From the NCBI RefSeq assembly GCF_020921035.1, contig NC_063150.1, positions 1,550,001 to 1,614,000 of the forward strand: a DNA stretch of 64,000 nt, written 5' to 3'. A program made the translations under genes and the position numbers. Under the pieces are notes generated by a model. It saw nothing but the letters and a program-made list of their open reading frames with translations. It was not told the DNA's origin and did not search any database. This document shows positions 25,400-38,430 of this stretch, one piece after another (position 1 is the stretch's first letter; the number at the start of each line of letters is the position of its first letter). The DNA is from Rhodamnia argentea. Its lineage: Eukaryota > Streptophyta > Magnoliopsida > Myrtales > Myrtaceae.

Positions 25400-27707
25400 T
25401 TACTGGTTTTTAAAAGAGTCTTCCTTCCACAGCTCTGATACCGAATCGATAAGAGTGTTGTAGGTCCACCTAGTCTTTGCTTTGTTTTGAAGTTCAAAGG
25501 AGCAGTAGATATCTTCGCAACTTCTCAAGAAATGACCTTTACCAAATGCAATGAGAACCAGTGGGTCAGTTTCCATCTCCACATCCCTGCAGAGGAACCC
25601 CATCCTTCTCCATGCATCTAAAATCGGAAATCCATCAAAACCAATTCGGTTTGCATCTAATAACACCCCAACAGTCACAATATCGGGTTTCAATCTTTCG
25701 GCTGGCAGCCCCAATAGTAAAGTTCTCAAGTGCTTAAAATCTTTCATCTTCAAAAGGGTAAGAAAAACAGTGTTCACAAGTGTCACGGTCCAAGGAACTC
25801 CGGCTTCTTCCATCTCTCTGACAACCAAGTCCATGCCTGTGTTACTCAAAAGACGAGCATTAGAAAGGAGCCGTAAGAACCAAGAAAGATCACTACCACT
25901 ACTTGAAGAACAATGGCATCCCAAATCATCCAGCCTAGAAAACATGTAGTTTTCTATATATATTCCAGCCAATTTTCTGATAAGATCCTCCTTTAGGGGA
26001 ATTTTCGCATTCAAAACCCTTATGTAAGCCTTCTCCATCTTAGCTAAAATACCAAAGTTGGCGTATGCATCAAGCATCGATACCAGAGATAATGGCTGCA
26101 AATACATTCTCTTAGAAAACATTGTTCGCTGCAGTCTCTCCATCTGTTGAAGTAACCCAGCACGAGAAAACTCTCGAATAAGCAAATTATAAGTTACATG
26201 GTCAGGCAAACATCCGTTTAATTCCATTTGCTTTACACACGTACCCAACTCATCATACATTTTATATTTTCCATATGCTCGGATTAGCCCGTTATAGGTC
26301 TCGTTATTAGGGCCCAAGTCATTTTCTCTCATCTCATCAAGAAACAGTAACGCATCATCAAAGCTCCCTCTGTTGGCATATCCATGGACCATTGAATTGT
26401 ACATTTCTACAGAAGCTTTCAGATAGTTATTTTTCATCTGTTGAAATGCTGAAACTGCTTCATTCATAAGACCCTCTTCACATAACAACAGTATGATCCT
26501 CTCATAGTTGAACTCAGTAAGGCGTGATGGTTTTCTGTCCTTCCACATATCAAATACCTGTTAACACCACCATGATTGTTATTTATCCAAAGGTCATAAA
26601 AAATTAGTTCCTCAAAGAGTACAGAGAAAGGGAAGATGACCAGATTCTCGAATCAGTTCTTATCACTGAACACCCTGTACAAATCATTGAAGCACGATTC
26701 ACATGGCATCTTTTCACGACCGTACAAATTCAATTGGTATTGTGGGAAGTGTAAACAATTTACAATCATAGCAAAAGGCTTCACCTTTTACATAGTTTCT
26801 ATTTTGTCAGCCCCAACAAAAACTAAAACTGAAAGAAAAATCTTGATTCTGTGTTATCAACGTTCGGCCCAAACATCGTACAACTGGCATATACTGGACT
26901 GCCATCATTTTTTTCTTGGATAAGTAAGTTATTCATTGGCTTACCAACTAAAGAGAAGTGATCAACCCCAAAAAAAAATAAAAACTGAAGGGAAGTGAAG
27001 GGCTAGATCCACCACAAGCCCAAGTATTACAACTGCCATGTTCAAAGCCTAAGAAAACATTCAAGCAGTAATTACAGCCTCTTGTCCCAGTAGAAGTTGG
27101 AGTCGGATTATGGAGGCAACAATTCACTATTAATAGCCGTGTAATTCAACTTTCACATCAAATCCTTATTGCCCATTTGCTCATTCTTTTCTATCAGCAA
27201 CCAAAACAGACGACCCCATAGGAAGATTATACCAGAGCACCAAACTCTATACTAAACAGAAAAGCTTCGCAACTAAAAGGTCGAAACTTGTCAAGAAAAA
27301 GAGTAGCACAATACCTTGAGAATTTCAAGGGACCTCGAAGCGTGTCGCAGGGACTTGACCACGGCCCAGAACTGGTCCCGAGTCCAATCTCCATCGTCTT
27401 CGAGCATCCGCAGAGGGCAAGAGCCCTTCTCGCTGAGCCTCTGGAGCAACGAATTGAGCCTCCGGTGCTCGTGAAAGGCCTCCACGAGGACCGCCCTGTG
27501 TTGCGCGGAGCTGCAACGCGGGGTTTCGATTTCATGGCGTGATTGCAAATGGGTGTTTGGGGATCTCGACTTCTTGCTGCTGCCGTCCTTGCTGCCGTGG
27601 GCGACGAAGCTCGCGGTTCGTCTTCTGTGGGGTTTCCAAGCTGCGAGCGCAAGTGAGAGGGCCGTGCCGATGCCGCCATGGCTTTGGAACTTGATGGCGC
27701 CCTCCAT
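25400..27707 (-). CDS. Pentatricopeptide repeat (P-class) protein, probably organellar
   Basis: PPR proteins bind organellar RNAs and act in processing, stability or translation. Two exons: 27315-27707 and 25400-26557, joined in phase 0 (LEILK then VFDMWKDR), giving 516 aa. The start at 27707 (MEGAIKFQSHGG) is preferred because it opens a basic, Ser/Arg-rich transit-peptide-like stretch; an in-frame ATG at 27779 would add 24 residues. The repeats are P-type, e.g. YNSMVHGYANRGSFDDALLF, YNGLIRAYGKYKMYDELGTC and YNLLIREFSRAGLLQQMERL. There is no E, DYW or SMR domain. The overall form recalls the Arabidopsis At4g14190-like group, but that is a memory match and not certain. Confidence 0.88.
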
Positions 27708-29438
27708 GTTTGGCTTTTGGCCGTCCGTTCTCTGAAGAACTTTTTTCCTACTCTTCAGACTGTTATCATGAGTTTCCAAAACAGTTTAGTCCTGTGCTTT
27801 TGAAACGATCAATTTTCGTTCTGGTACTTTGTACTCGTGATGAAACCGATCCCAATTATCTTTCGACGGAAATGAAATCACTTTCATCACATTCGCATTC
27901 ACATTCTTGATGATTCCTACGTAGTAATGTACAATTTCAGGAAGATGTTATTACAAGACGCCACTGTTCTCATGGGTCAAAGGGTAAGAAACGGCATCGT
28001 TTTAATCCACCGTGAACTCGGTTAAGTTTACAGCCATGTATTGATATATAAAGTCACCTCATCATTTTCGTCCGTCAATTTGAATAGAATTAGCGCGGGA
28101 ACATAATTGCGTCAATGGTGCCCAACAAAGTAATGTACAATTCGAGGACGATGAAATTACAAGACGACGCTGTGCTTATGGGTTAAAAGGGAAAAATGGC
28201 GTCATTTTAATCCACATTGGATGATTTCGGTTAAGTTTACAATCATGTCTCGATGTATAAAGTCACGTCATCATTTTCGTCCATCAATTTGGATGGAAGT
28301 CATGAAGGAGCTTAATTGCATCAATGATAGCCAATGGATTAATGTACAATTCCGGAAAAATGTAATTACAAGACGACACTATATTGATGGGTTAAAAGAA
28401 AAAAGACATTGTTTTAACTTACCGTTGGCGACTCGGTTACGTTTACAGCAATGTATCAATATATTATGTCACGTCATCAACCGAAGAACTTAATTGCATC
28501 CAAGTTACAAGTTTGAGGATTATGTTGTGCTATCTGAAATTTTTAAAACACAATTGCATTTTCACGATAAATTTTAAACTTTTGGTACATGAATCCCTAA
28601 TTTAAAGAATCCGTGTGTGTGGTAAAAGATCTTTTCGAGGCAAAAGAAACAATCACCATAATGATCTTGCAAATTTCTTTTTTGACTTTGATAATGTTCT
28701 TTCCGGTGACAACACGAATGGTCACTAGAACTAGAATTTGAGGTGATAAATTTCCTAATTAAACTTTCTCATTACGTGGTAAAATAGAGATAGTGTTTTC
28801 AAGACATTAAATTGTTATATTCATCTTTAACCCTTCTTCATAAGTAAAAAAAAAAATTCTCACTGTTTAGAAAGCAAATGGAAATTATCATAGAAGCATA
28901 GAATATTTTTCCTCCTTCATTGAGTGGACCTTGAAAGGTAAAAATGTTATTTGCCATTGAAATATCTACTTCCAATTCTCTATTTTGTTGCGGTGCCATT
29001 TCTCAAAGCATGCAGCCTCACAAATAGGAGCAGAACACATTTTTACATGACTACTTACAATTGCATGTACAAACCTTCTTGCATCAAATTGTTTATCCAG
29101 AAAAAAAAAAATCGTACTTTAAAAGCGCAAAACATTAGAAAGATCAATTCCCACAACAAGAAGCTCAAAAGATTAGCTTTGACTAGCATTGGACTCCATT
29201 GTTTGTTGCTGAATGAACCATGAACCACCACTACTTACCAGTAACAAAGCATGCATGCATCCCTCATCTTAATGGAAACCCTAGAACTCATTGGGAGTTT
29301 AGGAGCTTGCATCCGCATTCAGATGCGTTCTCTAATACATTCCAAACTTCCAACCGATCGACAAAAGTAAGGTTATTCGGAACTACATATATAGACACAC
29401 AACACGGATAGATAGAGATGGAGTGAGAGCGATGTTGA
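27708..29438. other. Intergenic DNA with a 3-unit tandem array
   Basis: Upstream of the PPR gene lies the tandem array at 27924-28505. The rest (28506-29438) is AT-rich without recognised genes. Confidence 0.5.
27924..28505. repeat. Three-unit tandem array, ~206-210-bp period
   Basis: Units begin at 'gtaatgtacaatt' (27924, 28130) and 'ttaatgtacaatt' (28339). Each carries in order 'attacaagac', 'gggt(c/t)aaa', 'ggttaagtttac' and 'gtcatcattttcgtcc'. The third unit is truncated. The units are clearly diverged from one another, so the array is old. Confidence 0.85.
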
Positions 29439-31509
29439 TTAGTTGGCTTTAATCTTCCCCTTCATTATGTTTAAAACTTCATCAATATCATTGGCTATGG
29501 CCACCAAGTCTCTTGCGATCCCCGCCAATCCTTGCTTAGAAAACCCGGCACAGTAAATGTCATTCTCTCCCTTCCAATGATGTGGGCACGGGCGTTTCGG
29601 CATCCCATCTTTGTTCAGCATGTCTTCGTAGTCCCGTATGCGTTCAACAAATGTGTTCCTTCGGTTAGAAAGTATGAGAGAGCGAATAGCATGATAATTT
29701 AAATATTATGATTCACTACTAGAAAAATTATCATATAATTATTACTCAACGACTTGTACAATATAGCACAAATCATTACAGTCAATTAACCTTAAACTAC
29801 TCGTATTTGATCAGCAAAGCAAATGCCATATCCATTTCAAAAGGCTGAAAATGTACATAGATATGCTTTCCTTCAATGAAAAGGAGCGTAGCTTGCAAAA
29901 CTACCTATCTATTCATGAAGTTCAATGCTATAAACTTTGTATTGTGGTGCTCTATTATTTGCTTGGACCAACCTTGAGCTAGTAATTTGCAGTACTCTTG
30001 TAGCCTATTGCAAAGATAATCCCATCGAATTGCTTAATAACACGGTTCTCAAATACCACATTATTACCATCAATCCTCACAATTCCAGGAAGAACCTGCA
30101 AAAAGATTAGAATGATCAAAGCCACCTTGGTTATAAATTGTCAAAACATAAATGATCCGTAAACACTTTTGCTTTGTAGGATTGACAGAAATAAACATGG
30201 ACAAAATGTCAATAGTATATGTAGCTTTTACCATAATATCTCCAGATTGAATTTTCTTAACCGTATCAATGTCAATTACTGGAGATTTTCCACAAGCCAC
30301 TTTTAGGTGAAATGGGCCTTTAGCCGGTCTACGGATCCCATGCCTAGTCAAATCGCCATACCAAAGCTTCCCAAGAAATGTCACCACAGCATCGGTGTCT
30401 GTCATCGGGACGTACTTGGATAATAACATTCCGATGTAAACCATTTCCTTGTTGAGCACATGAAACTGCAATAAGTTGCACAATTATATCAGTAGATCAT
30501 TGTCCATTTGCTTTTCTCTCTCTCTATCAATAAAAAAGTTGAGGGATTGACCAAATTATTTTGTGATTGAAATTGTTCATTTGCTTTTGCTATAAATGCT
30601 AGATATTCACTTAGATTTTGCAATCCTCTGCCAAATTGAGACTCAAAATCTCATTAAGAAGGTTTAGAAGAAAATATCATAAATGCAAATGGAAATTATA
30701 TGAATACCTAACATGTTAAAAGGTAAAAAAAGACTTTGAATTAGGTCAAGTCCATGCCATTCATGCCCATTCCGGGGGGCAAGATTCAAATTTTTTTTTT
30801 TTAAAAGGGGACTGAAATCAATTAATGAGAAAAAAAAATGAAGCAAAAATGACAGAAGACAGAAAAAAAAAGGTAAATAGAAAAGACATCGTACTGGGTT
30901 CCTAATCACAATTGAAGTATGAGCACCAAAGTTTGATAGATCATAGCTAATTATCTCCATCCCTGAATTTCCACACCCAACTGCTAAACCTTCTTTGTTC
31001 TCATAGTCTTTCTCGGATTTATACTCGCTCGAATGGACGATCTTTCCTTCAAAGCCGTCCAACCCAGGCAACTCGGTGATAAAACCCTTGCCGTTTTCAC
31101 CCGTTGCCACAACCAAGAACTGGGCCATATAGACCTCCTTCTCTTGGGTCAACGTGTTCCTAGCATCAACCCTCCACTTCCTCTCCTTCTCGACGTACCA
31201 GCCTGCTTTGACGGAACGACAGTACCGGGGCTTGATACCGAACTTGGAGATGTAAGAGTCGATGTACTCGACGAACGAGTTTCTGGATATGAAGGTAGCG
31301 GACGACGATGCATGGGCCATGTAGGGCAGTGAACAGAATTTTTAAGCAAGATGGAGGTTCAAGCGATCATATGATCTCTTTTTCCACGGTGAGGCATAAT
31401 AGTCTTCTTTCTCTAGAACTATGCTTGGAATCGATAGGTGAGATAAACAATTGGAGACCGCTGGGCCTGAAGGGCCAGCTCCTACTATCAGCGCCACCAC
31501 CTCGTCCAT
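29439..31509 (-). pseudogene. YUCCA10/11-like flavin monooxygenase with two nonsense codons
   Basis: YUCCA enzymes convert indole-3-pyruvate to auxin (IAA) using FAD and NADPH. Exons: 30895-31509, 30232-30465, 29973-30095, and a last exon from about 29660 to the stop at 29439. The FAD motif is [10 protein letters not shown] and the NADPH motif [28 protein letters not shown] and the C-terminal AGFSKQGLAG are all in family order. Two codons are nonsense: TAA at 31342-31344 right after HLA, and TAG at 29979-29981 where Trp is expected (ANY*LK). Otherwise frames and splice sites are intact, and introns are kept, so this is a recently disabled gene copy rather than a retrocopy. The family ATGY motif reads AIGY. 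Sequencing error at two sites is the alternative. Confidence 0.87.
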
Positions 31510-32723
31510 ATTAAGTCTAGGTTTTTCTCTTCTCAAGCTATTTCTATCTTATTTTAGTGTGTGCTGTGTTTTCGTTTGTGCTTCCTTTTATGGTGGAAAG
31601 AAGACATGATTGCTTGACGCCAGTCCCTTCCAAGTGTCGTTGGCGATCTCTTACGTTGGGCTCTCCATTTGTGTACATCTGGAAACAATGCACAAGCCGT
31701 AGATTCTGGGTTCGATGTCAAAAAAGGCAATGCGACGGTTATCGAGCTGGGTTTAACATAGTTGACCTTATTAACTTTAGTCCCGACTATCTCCTTCATT
31801 AAATGATGTAGATTATGTCCTTAATTATGAGGAATTAAGGTTTGGGCATGTATGAAAAGATGACAAAAATCAAGAGTGGTAAGCAATGGATATACATGCA
31901 ATTGGTTATTAGTCATTTGCCATACATCGGAGAATCTAAAGATGAATGTCTCGGCGACTACTTGAGTCGAAAAATGAAGTGGTGATGCCTTAAAGAGTGA
32001 AGTAATATCATCATGTTATCACTTGAACAACTAAGATTATGATCTTGGGTGATAACAAGGGACAAAACCCTCAATCCTTGAGCATATCTGGTAATAAAAG
32101 GACATAAGTACCGTACAACATCTTGATTTAATCTATCCCCGAGTGATTCTCAATTTGCCGCCATCTCGCCTTACATGATATTCAGCCTAGTAGTCATCAT
32201 GTACACCTGTTAATTATTGAAAGACATAAGCATCATACCCCATCTTCATATAGTTGTATTTATATGTCTAAGCAAAAAGAATTTGATTGTAAATTCGTGC
32301 TGCCATCATTACTTGCATGGTAAGTTAATTTGAAATAATGTTACTTAAAAGAGAAACTTTGTCGTCTTTTACATAATCATAATCGAACTATATCCGCTAA
32401 AACGAAAGAAATCCAATATTTATGATATCACTTAGATTTGTTCTTCAAGCAATATCGTGTCATTTTAGAAAAACTCTTATCTCATTCTAATGCGATTGTT
32501 TTTTTCCTGTCGAATCATAATGGCTAGGCGACGTAATTTGCGCATCACTTAGCTTAATAAGGTATCACTGACTATTATCTTTGACAAAGGCAACCAGAGA
32601 ATATTTGATTGAATAAGATGAAGTATCATGAAAAATAAGTATATGGATTCATATCCTCCAATCACTTGCCAGAGGAATTTCGCATATCTTCTAAGGTCAT
32701 AAACATGATAAATCATCTTGGTA
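31510..32723. other. Intergenic DNA upstream of the YUCCA-like locus
   Basis: AT-rich; no genes, RNA genes or clear element ends seen. Confidence 0.5.
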
Positions 32724-34850
32724 TCTAGCGATGGATATATAGTTTTTAACAAGGAAAAAAGTAGCCAACCTCAAAAAAATGTTTCACAATACATTAAGAG
32801 CGTAAGAAAATCCAACATTTTCTGGCAGTATTTAAAGTTATTATCTCGGCGACATAATTTTACGTCTAACGTTATTTTCTATCAACTGGTGACATTACGT
32901 TGTGTATGACATTATTATTATTATTATTATTTATCTATTGACAATATTATGTTGTGTTGGACGTTACTTTCTATCTATTGGCAACATTTTGTCGCATCTT
33001 ACGCTCTTTTATATTTGTGTAATTTTAGCTCATAAAAGCTGCTACAAGCAATACTAAGGTCACTTTAAATTAGAGTACCGTGAGACATGGTCTTTATGTA
33101 TAAGAATTTTATTCTTTAAATCTATCCTATCATGTCTTCAAAGGTAGGGGTGTGTAGGTTCCGAGACAGTCGAGGTTTATGGCTTACTTTGAAACCTACC
33201 ATGAACCTATTGGGAATCTTCTTTAAAAACTCTTGAAATCACCTTCTTGAAATCCGAAAACAGAAGTAGCAGAGCTCGGGGAACCTTTTCCTGATGATGT
33301 TTATGCTTTTATTTTGTCATGAGATATATGTAACAAAAAGTTCAAAGGATTAGCTTATTAGATAAGAGCATATAGACTTTGCATCGAAAGAAACATGAGT
33401 CTTTCATTCGATTCTTACTCAATATGATCTTTTAGGCGATGTTACAAGGAAATAATTCTTGTGAGAACCCGGTTGTGACATGGTATTGTTGTGGGATTTG
33501 TCATTCCAAATTCTCACCAAAGCTCATTGATGCTTATCTATTTTCATTAATGATCTTAGGATTGATTACAAATATAATGGTCTCACAATTCTGAAAGTTT
33601 GCCCATTTTTACAATCAAGTTTCTCAACCTTTTTTTTTTCAATCGAAAACCTCAATTTATAATGTCCCTGAATGTGAAGGTTCTATTAAATGAAGTATTA
33701 CACCATGTGTCTTTTACCGTTGTGATTTGCTTATTCAGTAAAAATTGTGAGAGAATGTTGATTATGATTGCCAATTCAAATTAAAATAGTTAATTAGTAG
33801 TTTTCTTTATTCTCTTGGTAACTAAAGATGGACATATAGTTTTATAATAGGAAAAAAGTGGCCGACCTCGAAAAATTGTTTCATAATACGGCATAAAAAT
33901 ACTTGAAAGTCTATCAAAAAGAATTATTTTATCTGTTTCCATAGTAACGAAAAATCTAATTGTATACTTTAAGAGCATAAGAAAATCCAACCTTTTCTGA
34001 CAGTATCTAGACGACATAATTGTACGCCTGACGTTATTTTCTATCTGTTGGCGATATTGTCTGACAATATTGGCAATATTCTGCCACGTTATTTACAATC
34101 TATTGGCAACGTTTTGTGGTGGTTGACGCTTGTTTCTATTTGTATACTTTTAGCTTTTTAAAGCTGCTACATGCAATACTAACATCACTTCAAATTAGAG
34201 TACTGCGAATTAAGAATCTCTATTTGTGAGAATTTTATTTTCTAAATCCACCCTAATATGTCTTCAAATGTAGGGGTCTGTAGGTTCCAAGATAGACAAG
34301 GTACATGCCTTACCCTAAAACCTATCATGTATCTACTAGGAACCTTCTTTATAAACTCTTAAAATCACCTTCTTAGGATCTGAAAACAGAAGCAGCAGAC
34401 CTCAGTGAATCTTTTCATGATAACGCGCGTGTGTATGTATGTGAATTAACTTATTAGACAAGAGAAGTTGGGCTTTGCACATGAATAAACATTAATTTTT
34501 CATTAGATTCTTACTCAATTAGATCTTTTAGGCAATGTTCCAAGGAAGTAATTCTTGTGACGCCCCAGACCTAGCGTTATTTTTTCCTAATGAATCTGAT
34601 ATTTTCAAAATTCTTACCAAAGTTCATTGACGCCTATCTATTTTCATTACTGCAACTTGGGATTAATCATGGAGATAATCACAAGTCTGAAAGTTTGGCT
34701 ATTTTACAATTGAGTATCTCAACTTTCTTTTTTCATTCAATCGAGAACCTCAATTTCTAATGTCACTGAATGCGAGGTTTCTATTAAATGAAGCATTAGA
34801 TACGTGTCCTTTACCAATTCAAATTAAATTAGTCAATTAACATTTTCCTT
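32724..34850. repeat. Diverged ~1.1-kb segmental tandem duplication
   Basis: Unit A (about 32724-33795) and unit B (about 33818-34850) share many ordered blocks: 'aagagcgtaagaaaatccaa' at 32794 with 'aagagcataagaaaatccaa' at 33971, a 'taggggt.tgtaggttcc' block at 33146 and 34272, 'gaaaacagaag.agcaga' at 33259 and 34382, and a final 'aattcaaattaaa.tagt' block at 33773 and 34816. No coding capacity was recognised. Both copies carry small independent insertions. Confidence 0.8.
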
Positions 34851-36339
34851 CTTCGTCTTTTCCTCCTCTTCTTCGTGCTTGCAGCTTGCCAGCTCGTGAT
34901 ATTCAGCCCAGTTGCTCGAGCTTGATGTCCTTGTTGGCCAAACCTGTTGCCACCGTCAACGTACTCTTTTAAAAGTTATGGCACTTAAGTGAATGTTTTG
35001 AAAGTTATAGCACTTAAGTGAACGTCGTACAAAAGTTATGGCACTTCTAATGTACTTTTCCCCAAATATTGCTGCTACCAAAACCCCCCACTTTTGCTTC
35101 ATCGCTACCCTAGGCTCGACTCTAATACCACCTTCGGTTCTCCTCCACCACCTTCGGTTATTGCTCACTCTAGACGACCTCCAATGGAGGTTACCTACAT
35201 CATCATATTTGAGGCCCCACAACCTCATATATGAGCTTACGACCTCCGATATGAGGCTGCCTCTTCGACTCTGGGTTTGCTACCTTGTGGAGTCCCGGGT
35301 CGAAGCAATTTCAAACAGGTGGCGTTGGTTCCGGTGGCGCGGCTCAAGTTTGGTAGAGGTGGTAGTGCTAATTAGGAGTGATCAGCCACTCTAAAACCGA
35401 GAACCGCCCGCTAGGAACCGGTTCCGAGAATTAGGAACTGTGAAGCATTTGCTCGTTTTATGGATCCACTCGAGAACCCGAACCACAGGTTCGATCCGAT
35501 TCCTAAGTGGGTTCATGGAATCGGTCCTACCGAGCACCAATATCAATTAAAAAAGATTGTACTAGAGTGAATCAATGAAGCTATTCCCAATTTCCCATGG
35601 AATACTCTGTATTCATTCAAGTCACTCTGAATTGTCACATCTTGACAAAACCATGAAAACCGCAACACTTGTTCCCTTTTCTGACCCTCTTTTTCCTTCT
35701 CAAAATCGTGTACCATACAAGTATACTTTCAGTAAACCCCAAAATATGAACCATCTCCATTAGTGAGATGTACGTAGGGGGTATAGCGTACCAAAAGGTC
35801 TCACTGTTCCTCATCCTCCCACAAGATGATTAGCCTGAATGGACAACATTCTCAATGTTAATCCAAAACAAAGGTCCGGTCCGATTGAGAATGTAACATA
35901 TATATATATATATAGGTTCAGTTAGTCCGGGTAAATGGTTCCAATATGAAATCAAGAACTGAATTGATATCCGGAAAAACCACCCAAAACTAACCAGTTG
36001 GGTACGGTCCGATTCGATTCGGGTGGATTTCGATTTTTTTTCTCAGCCCTGGTTCTAATGGCGGTAGAGAGCCATGGTTGTCAAGCGAGAGAAAGAGAGA
36101 GAAGGACCCCACAATATATTTATCGCCAAGCCAGACAAAGTTTTTCCACGTAAGGGTCTAACTCAGCGTATTAAATGGTTAGTTGCGCTCTTATGACGTC
36201 ATTATCCTGATTCTGGCAATTGCTGCCACAATGACTTTTACTTGCACCTTCGTACCTTCATGATCTATATATTTTCTTTTTCTTTTTTTTGTCAAAGATC
36301 TATATATTTTCTAGTCATAAACAATTCGCATATTATTCT
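34851..36339. other. Intergenic DNA with fragments of dispersed repeats
   Basis: 34965-35060 has three short 'aaagttatggcacttaagtg'-type units like the arms of the MULE element at 58.3-59.2 kb. 35370-36055 carries many 'ggttcc/ggaacc' words (e.g. 'gaaccggttccgag'), a dispersed sequence type also at 48440-48560, 57090-57250 and 59920-60110. No gene. Confidence 0.45.
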
Positions 36340-36690
36340 AGGGGTGTCAATGGGCTGGGTCGGGCCGAGTCTTGGCCCGGCCTTAGTCGACTTGAAACAG
36401 AATAGTACCGAGCTCGACCCGGGCCACTGGCCTGGGTCCTGGTCGGATTCCGGTCTGATTTTTTTTTCTTCTTTTTTTGGAATCAAAATCAATTAACAAA
36501 CCCATAAAATGAAAGAATATAAAAAGAAAATATAAATTAAATTAAATTAAAAAGAAAATATTGATGTTAAAAAAAGTCAGGCGACGGGCCGACCCAACCC
36601 GAGCACCAAATCCGGCCGGAAAAACTTGAAAATTAAGTGAATTTTCAAGCCGGACCGGGCCGTCTAGCGCGAGCCTTTTTTGACACCCCT
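36340..36690. mobile_element. hAT-like MITE with AGGGGTGTCAA termini
   Basis: Perfect 11-bp terminal inverted repeats: AGGGGTGTCAA at 36340-36350 and TTGACACCCCT at 36680-36690. Subterminal GC-rich 'gggtcgggccgag' and 'cggaccgggccg' blocks face each other across an AT-rich core. No coding region. The target duplication could not be fixed. Related subterminal words occur at 46935-47406. Confidence 0.8.
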
Positions 36691-36846
36691 GCATTATGCA
36701 CCTGCCAAATTCGAAATAGAGTTGGATGATTTTTTTCAACTAAAGAATACATACGTAAAAACCAAAGATGAGGGTATATTTTTCACAAAAATAAGGATTT
36801 ATTAGATAACCGCCCAAGTATGAAACTGTAATTCGTATTGCTATCT

Positions 36847-37578
36847 AAGCTATATTTGTTTCACGAAAAATGTGACGTCTTTGGAAAATATTTTTCGAAA
36901 AGTTGAAAATGACAATATTTTCCAGTGTTTTGTTGGGACTTAAAAAATGAACTAGAAAATATCTCTCGTCATCTAGTAAGAATCTCATTTGATTTTCTGT
37001 GTCGTTGTTTGATTGGAAATTGCTAACAAGGACCTATGGACCTAGCCTTTCTATGTGGCACGACCGACGCTAATATGGGTAATTTTTGTAATTTCAAAAA
37101 TAATTTTTTGATAATTTTTTTTTTTAAATTTTTTTTTTTCTTTTTTTTTTTACCGATCGCCAACCACGGTGACGGCCGGCGACCCGCCACAAGTGAGGGA
37201 CAAGCTGGCAAAGGCCAATGACGCCGGCCTTGGTTGGGGCTAGCGTGGTTTGAGCTCACGAGACTCGAGCAAGCTCGATCTCGCTCGAGGCCGACGATTG
37301 GCAAAGGAAGAAAGAATAGACAAAAAAGAGAAAAATTTAAAATAAAATTGCTAAACCTTACTAAAAAACCAAAATAAAAAATAAAAATAAAAAATAATCA
37401 GAAAGAAAAGGAATGTGAAGGAATGGATGGAAGAAAGACAATGAAAAATGTTAAAAGGAAATCATTTTTTCAACTTTTGAATATGTTTTTTTCATGAGTA
37501 AAAAATGTTGTCCTTGACTAGTTTATTTTTTCTGAACCTGATTTTTTTTTTTTTTTTTGTAAAACAAACGAGCCCTAA
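36847..37578. mobile_element. hAT-like MITE with GC-rich core
   Basis: The left end is AAGCTATATTTGTTTCAC; the right end reverse complemented is TTAGGGCTCGTTTGTTTTAC. The flanks TGCTATCT (36839-36846) and TGCTCTCT (37579-37586) match at 7 of 8 positions, consistent with an 8-bp hAT target duplication. The core at 37155-37300 is abruptly GC-rich ('gacggccggcgacccgcc') between AT-rich arms. No transposase. Confidence 0.72.
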
Positions 37579-38430
37579 TGCTCTCTATTTTTCTTTTTTT
37601 CTTTTTTTAATTGAAGTTGAGTCAAGATGTTGGCGTTTTGTAGAGGTCCTTTTTCTTTTTCATGGCAAATGATGGGCAACGATGGGCTCACTCATGCAAG
37701 CAATGGCCTTTGAAACATGCTTGCTATTTGCGCAAAGAGGGATCAACGCCAACACAAATTACGTTGTTTTTTTTTTTTCCCCATTTTTGGGTCCATACAA
37801 AGTACATTGATTGCACGTGCGAAACTCATGGTCTGTGGATAATCAAGATCATCCCAACGTTTTGAATTTTGACTATCTCACCTTTACGGGAATTACTTGC
37901 CTGGACCGAACCGAACCGAGACCACAAACAAATCCGGTGCACCAAATAAAATTACCTAGAGATGAGCAGAAATACGTATCCATTCAGCACTAGCATCAAT
38001 AAAGAGTCCTTTCGTTTTCTTTCCTTTTTAACTACAAGCACCATGAGTCCTCAAAATCAGGTCCATTCCCCCTATAGATCCATCTAAACAGAGAGCATGC
38101 AAGAAGTTCACACATCCCAGACACATTCAAGCAACATTTGACTGAAAGAGAAGCTTCGTCCATTTACCAAGTCGCCCCAGGATCAGATGAAGCAGAAATT
38201 ACACAAGACTGCTCAAGAACTTGGTCCCGCCAGAGAGGATAAAACCCTCAATAAGTTCATCCACACGTCTTTGTTCAATTACATCGCACCAGTTAAAAGT
38301 GAATAATCTACTTCATCGAGCATCACAAAAGGACCGACGGTGCTAGAGAGACCGGGTGATCTCATTTCTATTCACCCGCTAAAAAAGTCACGGCACGAGC
38401 AGTGAAGATCCAGACATGATGACTGTGGCC
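37579..38430. other. Intergenic DNA and probable 3' UTR of RPT5
   Basis: T-runs at 37541-37558 and 37770-37780. 38000-38430 probably contains the RPT5 3' UTR. No gene. Confidence 0.45.
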
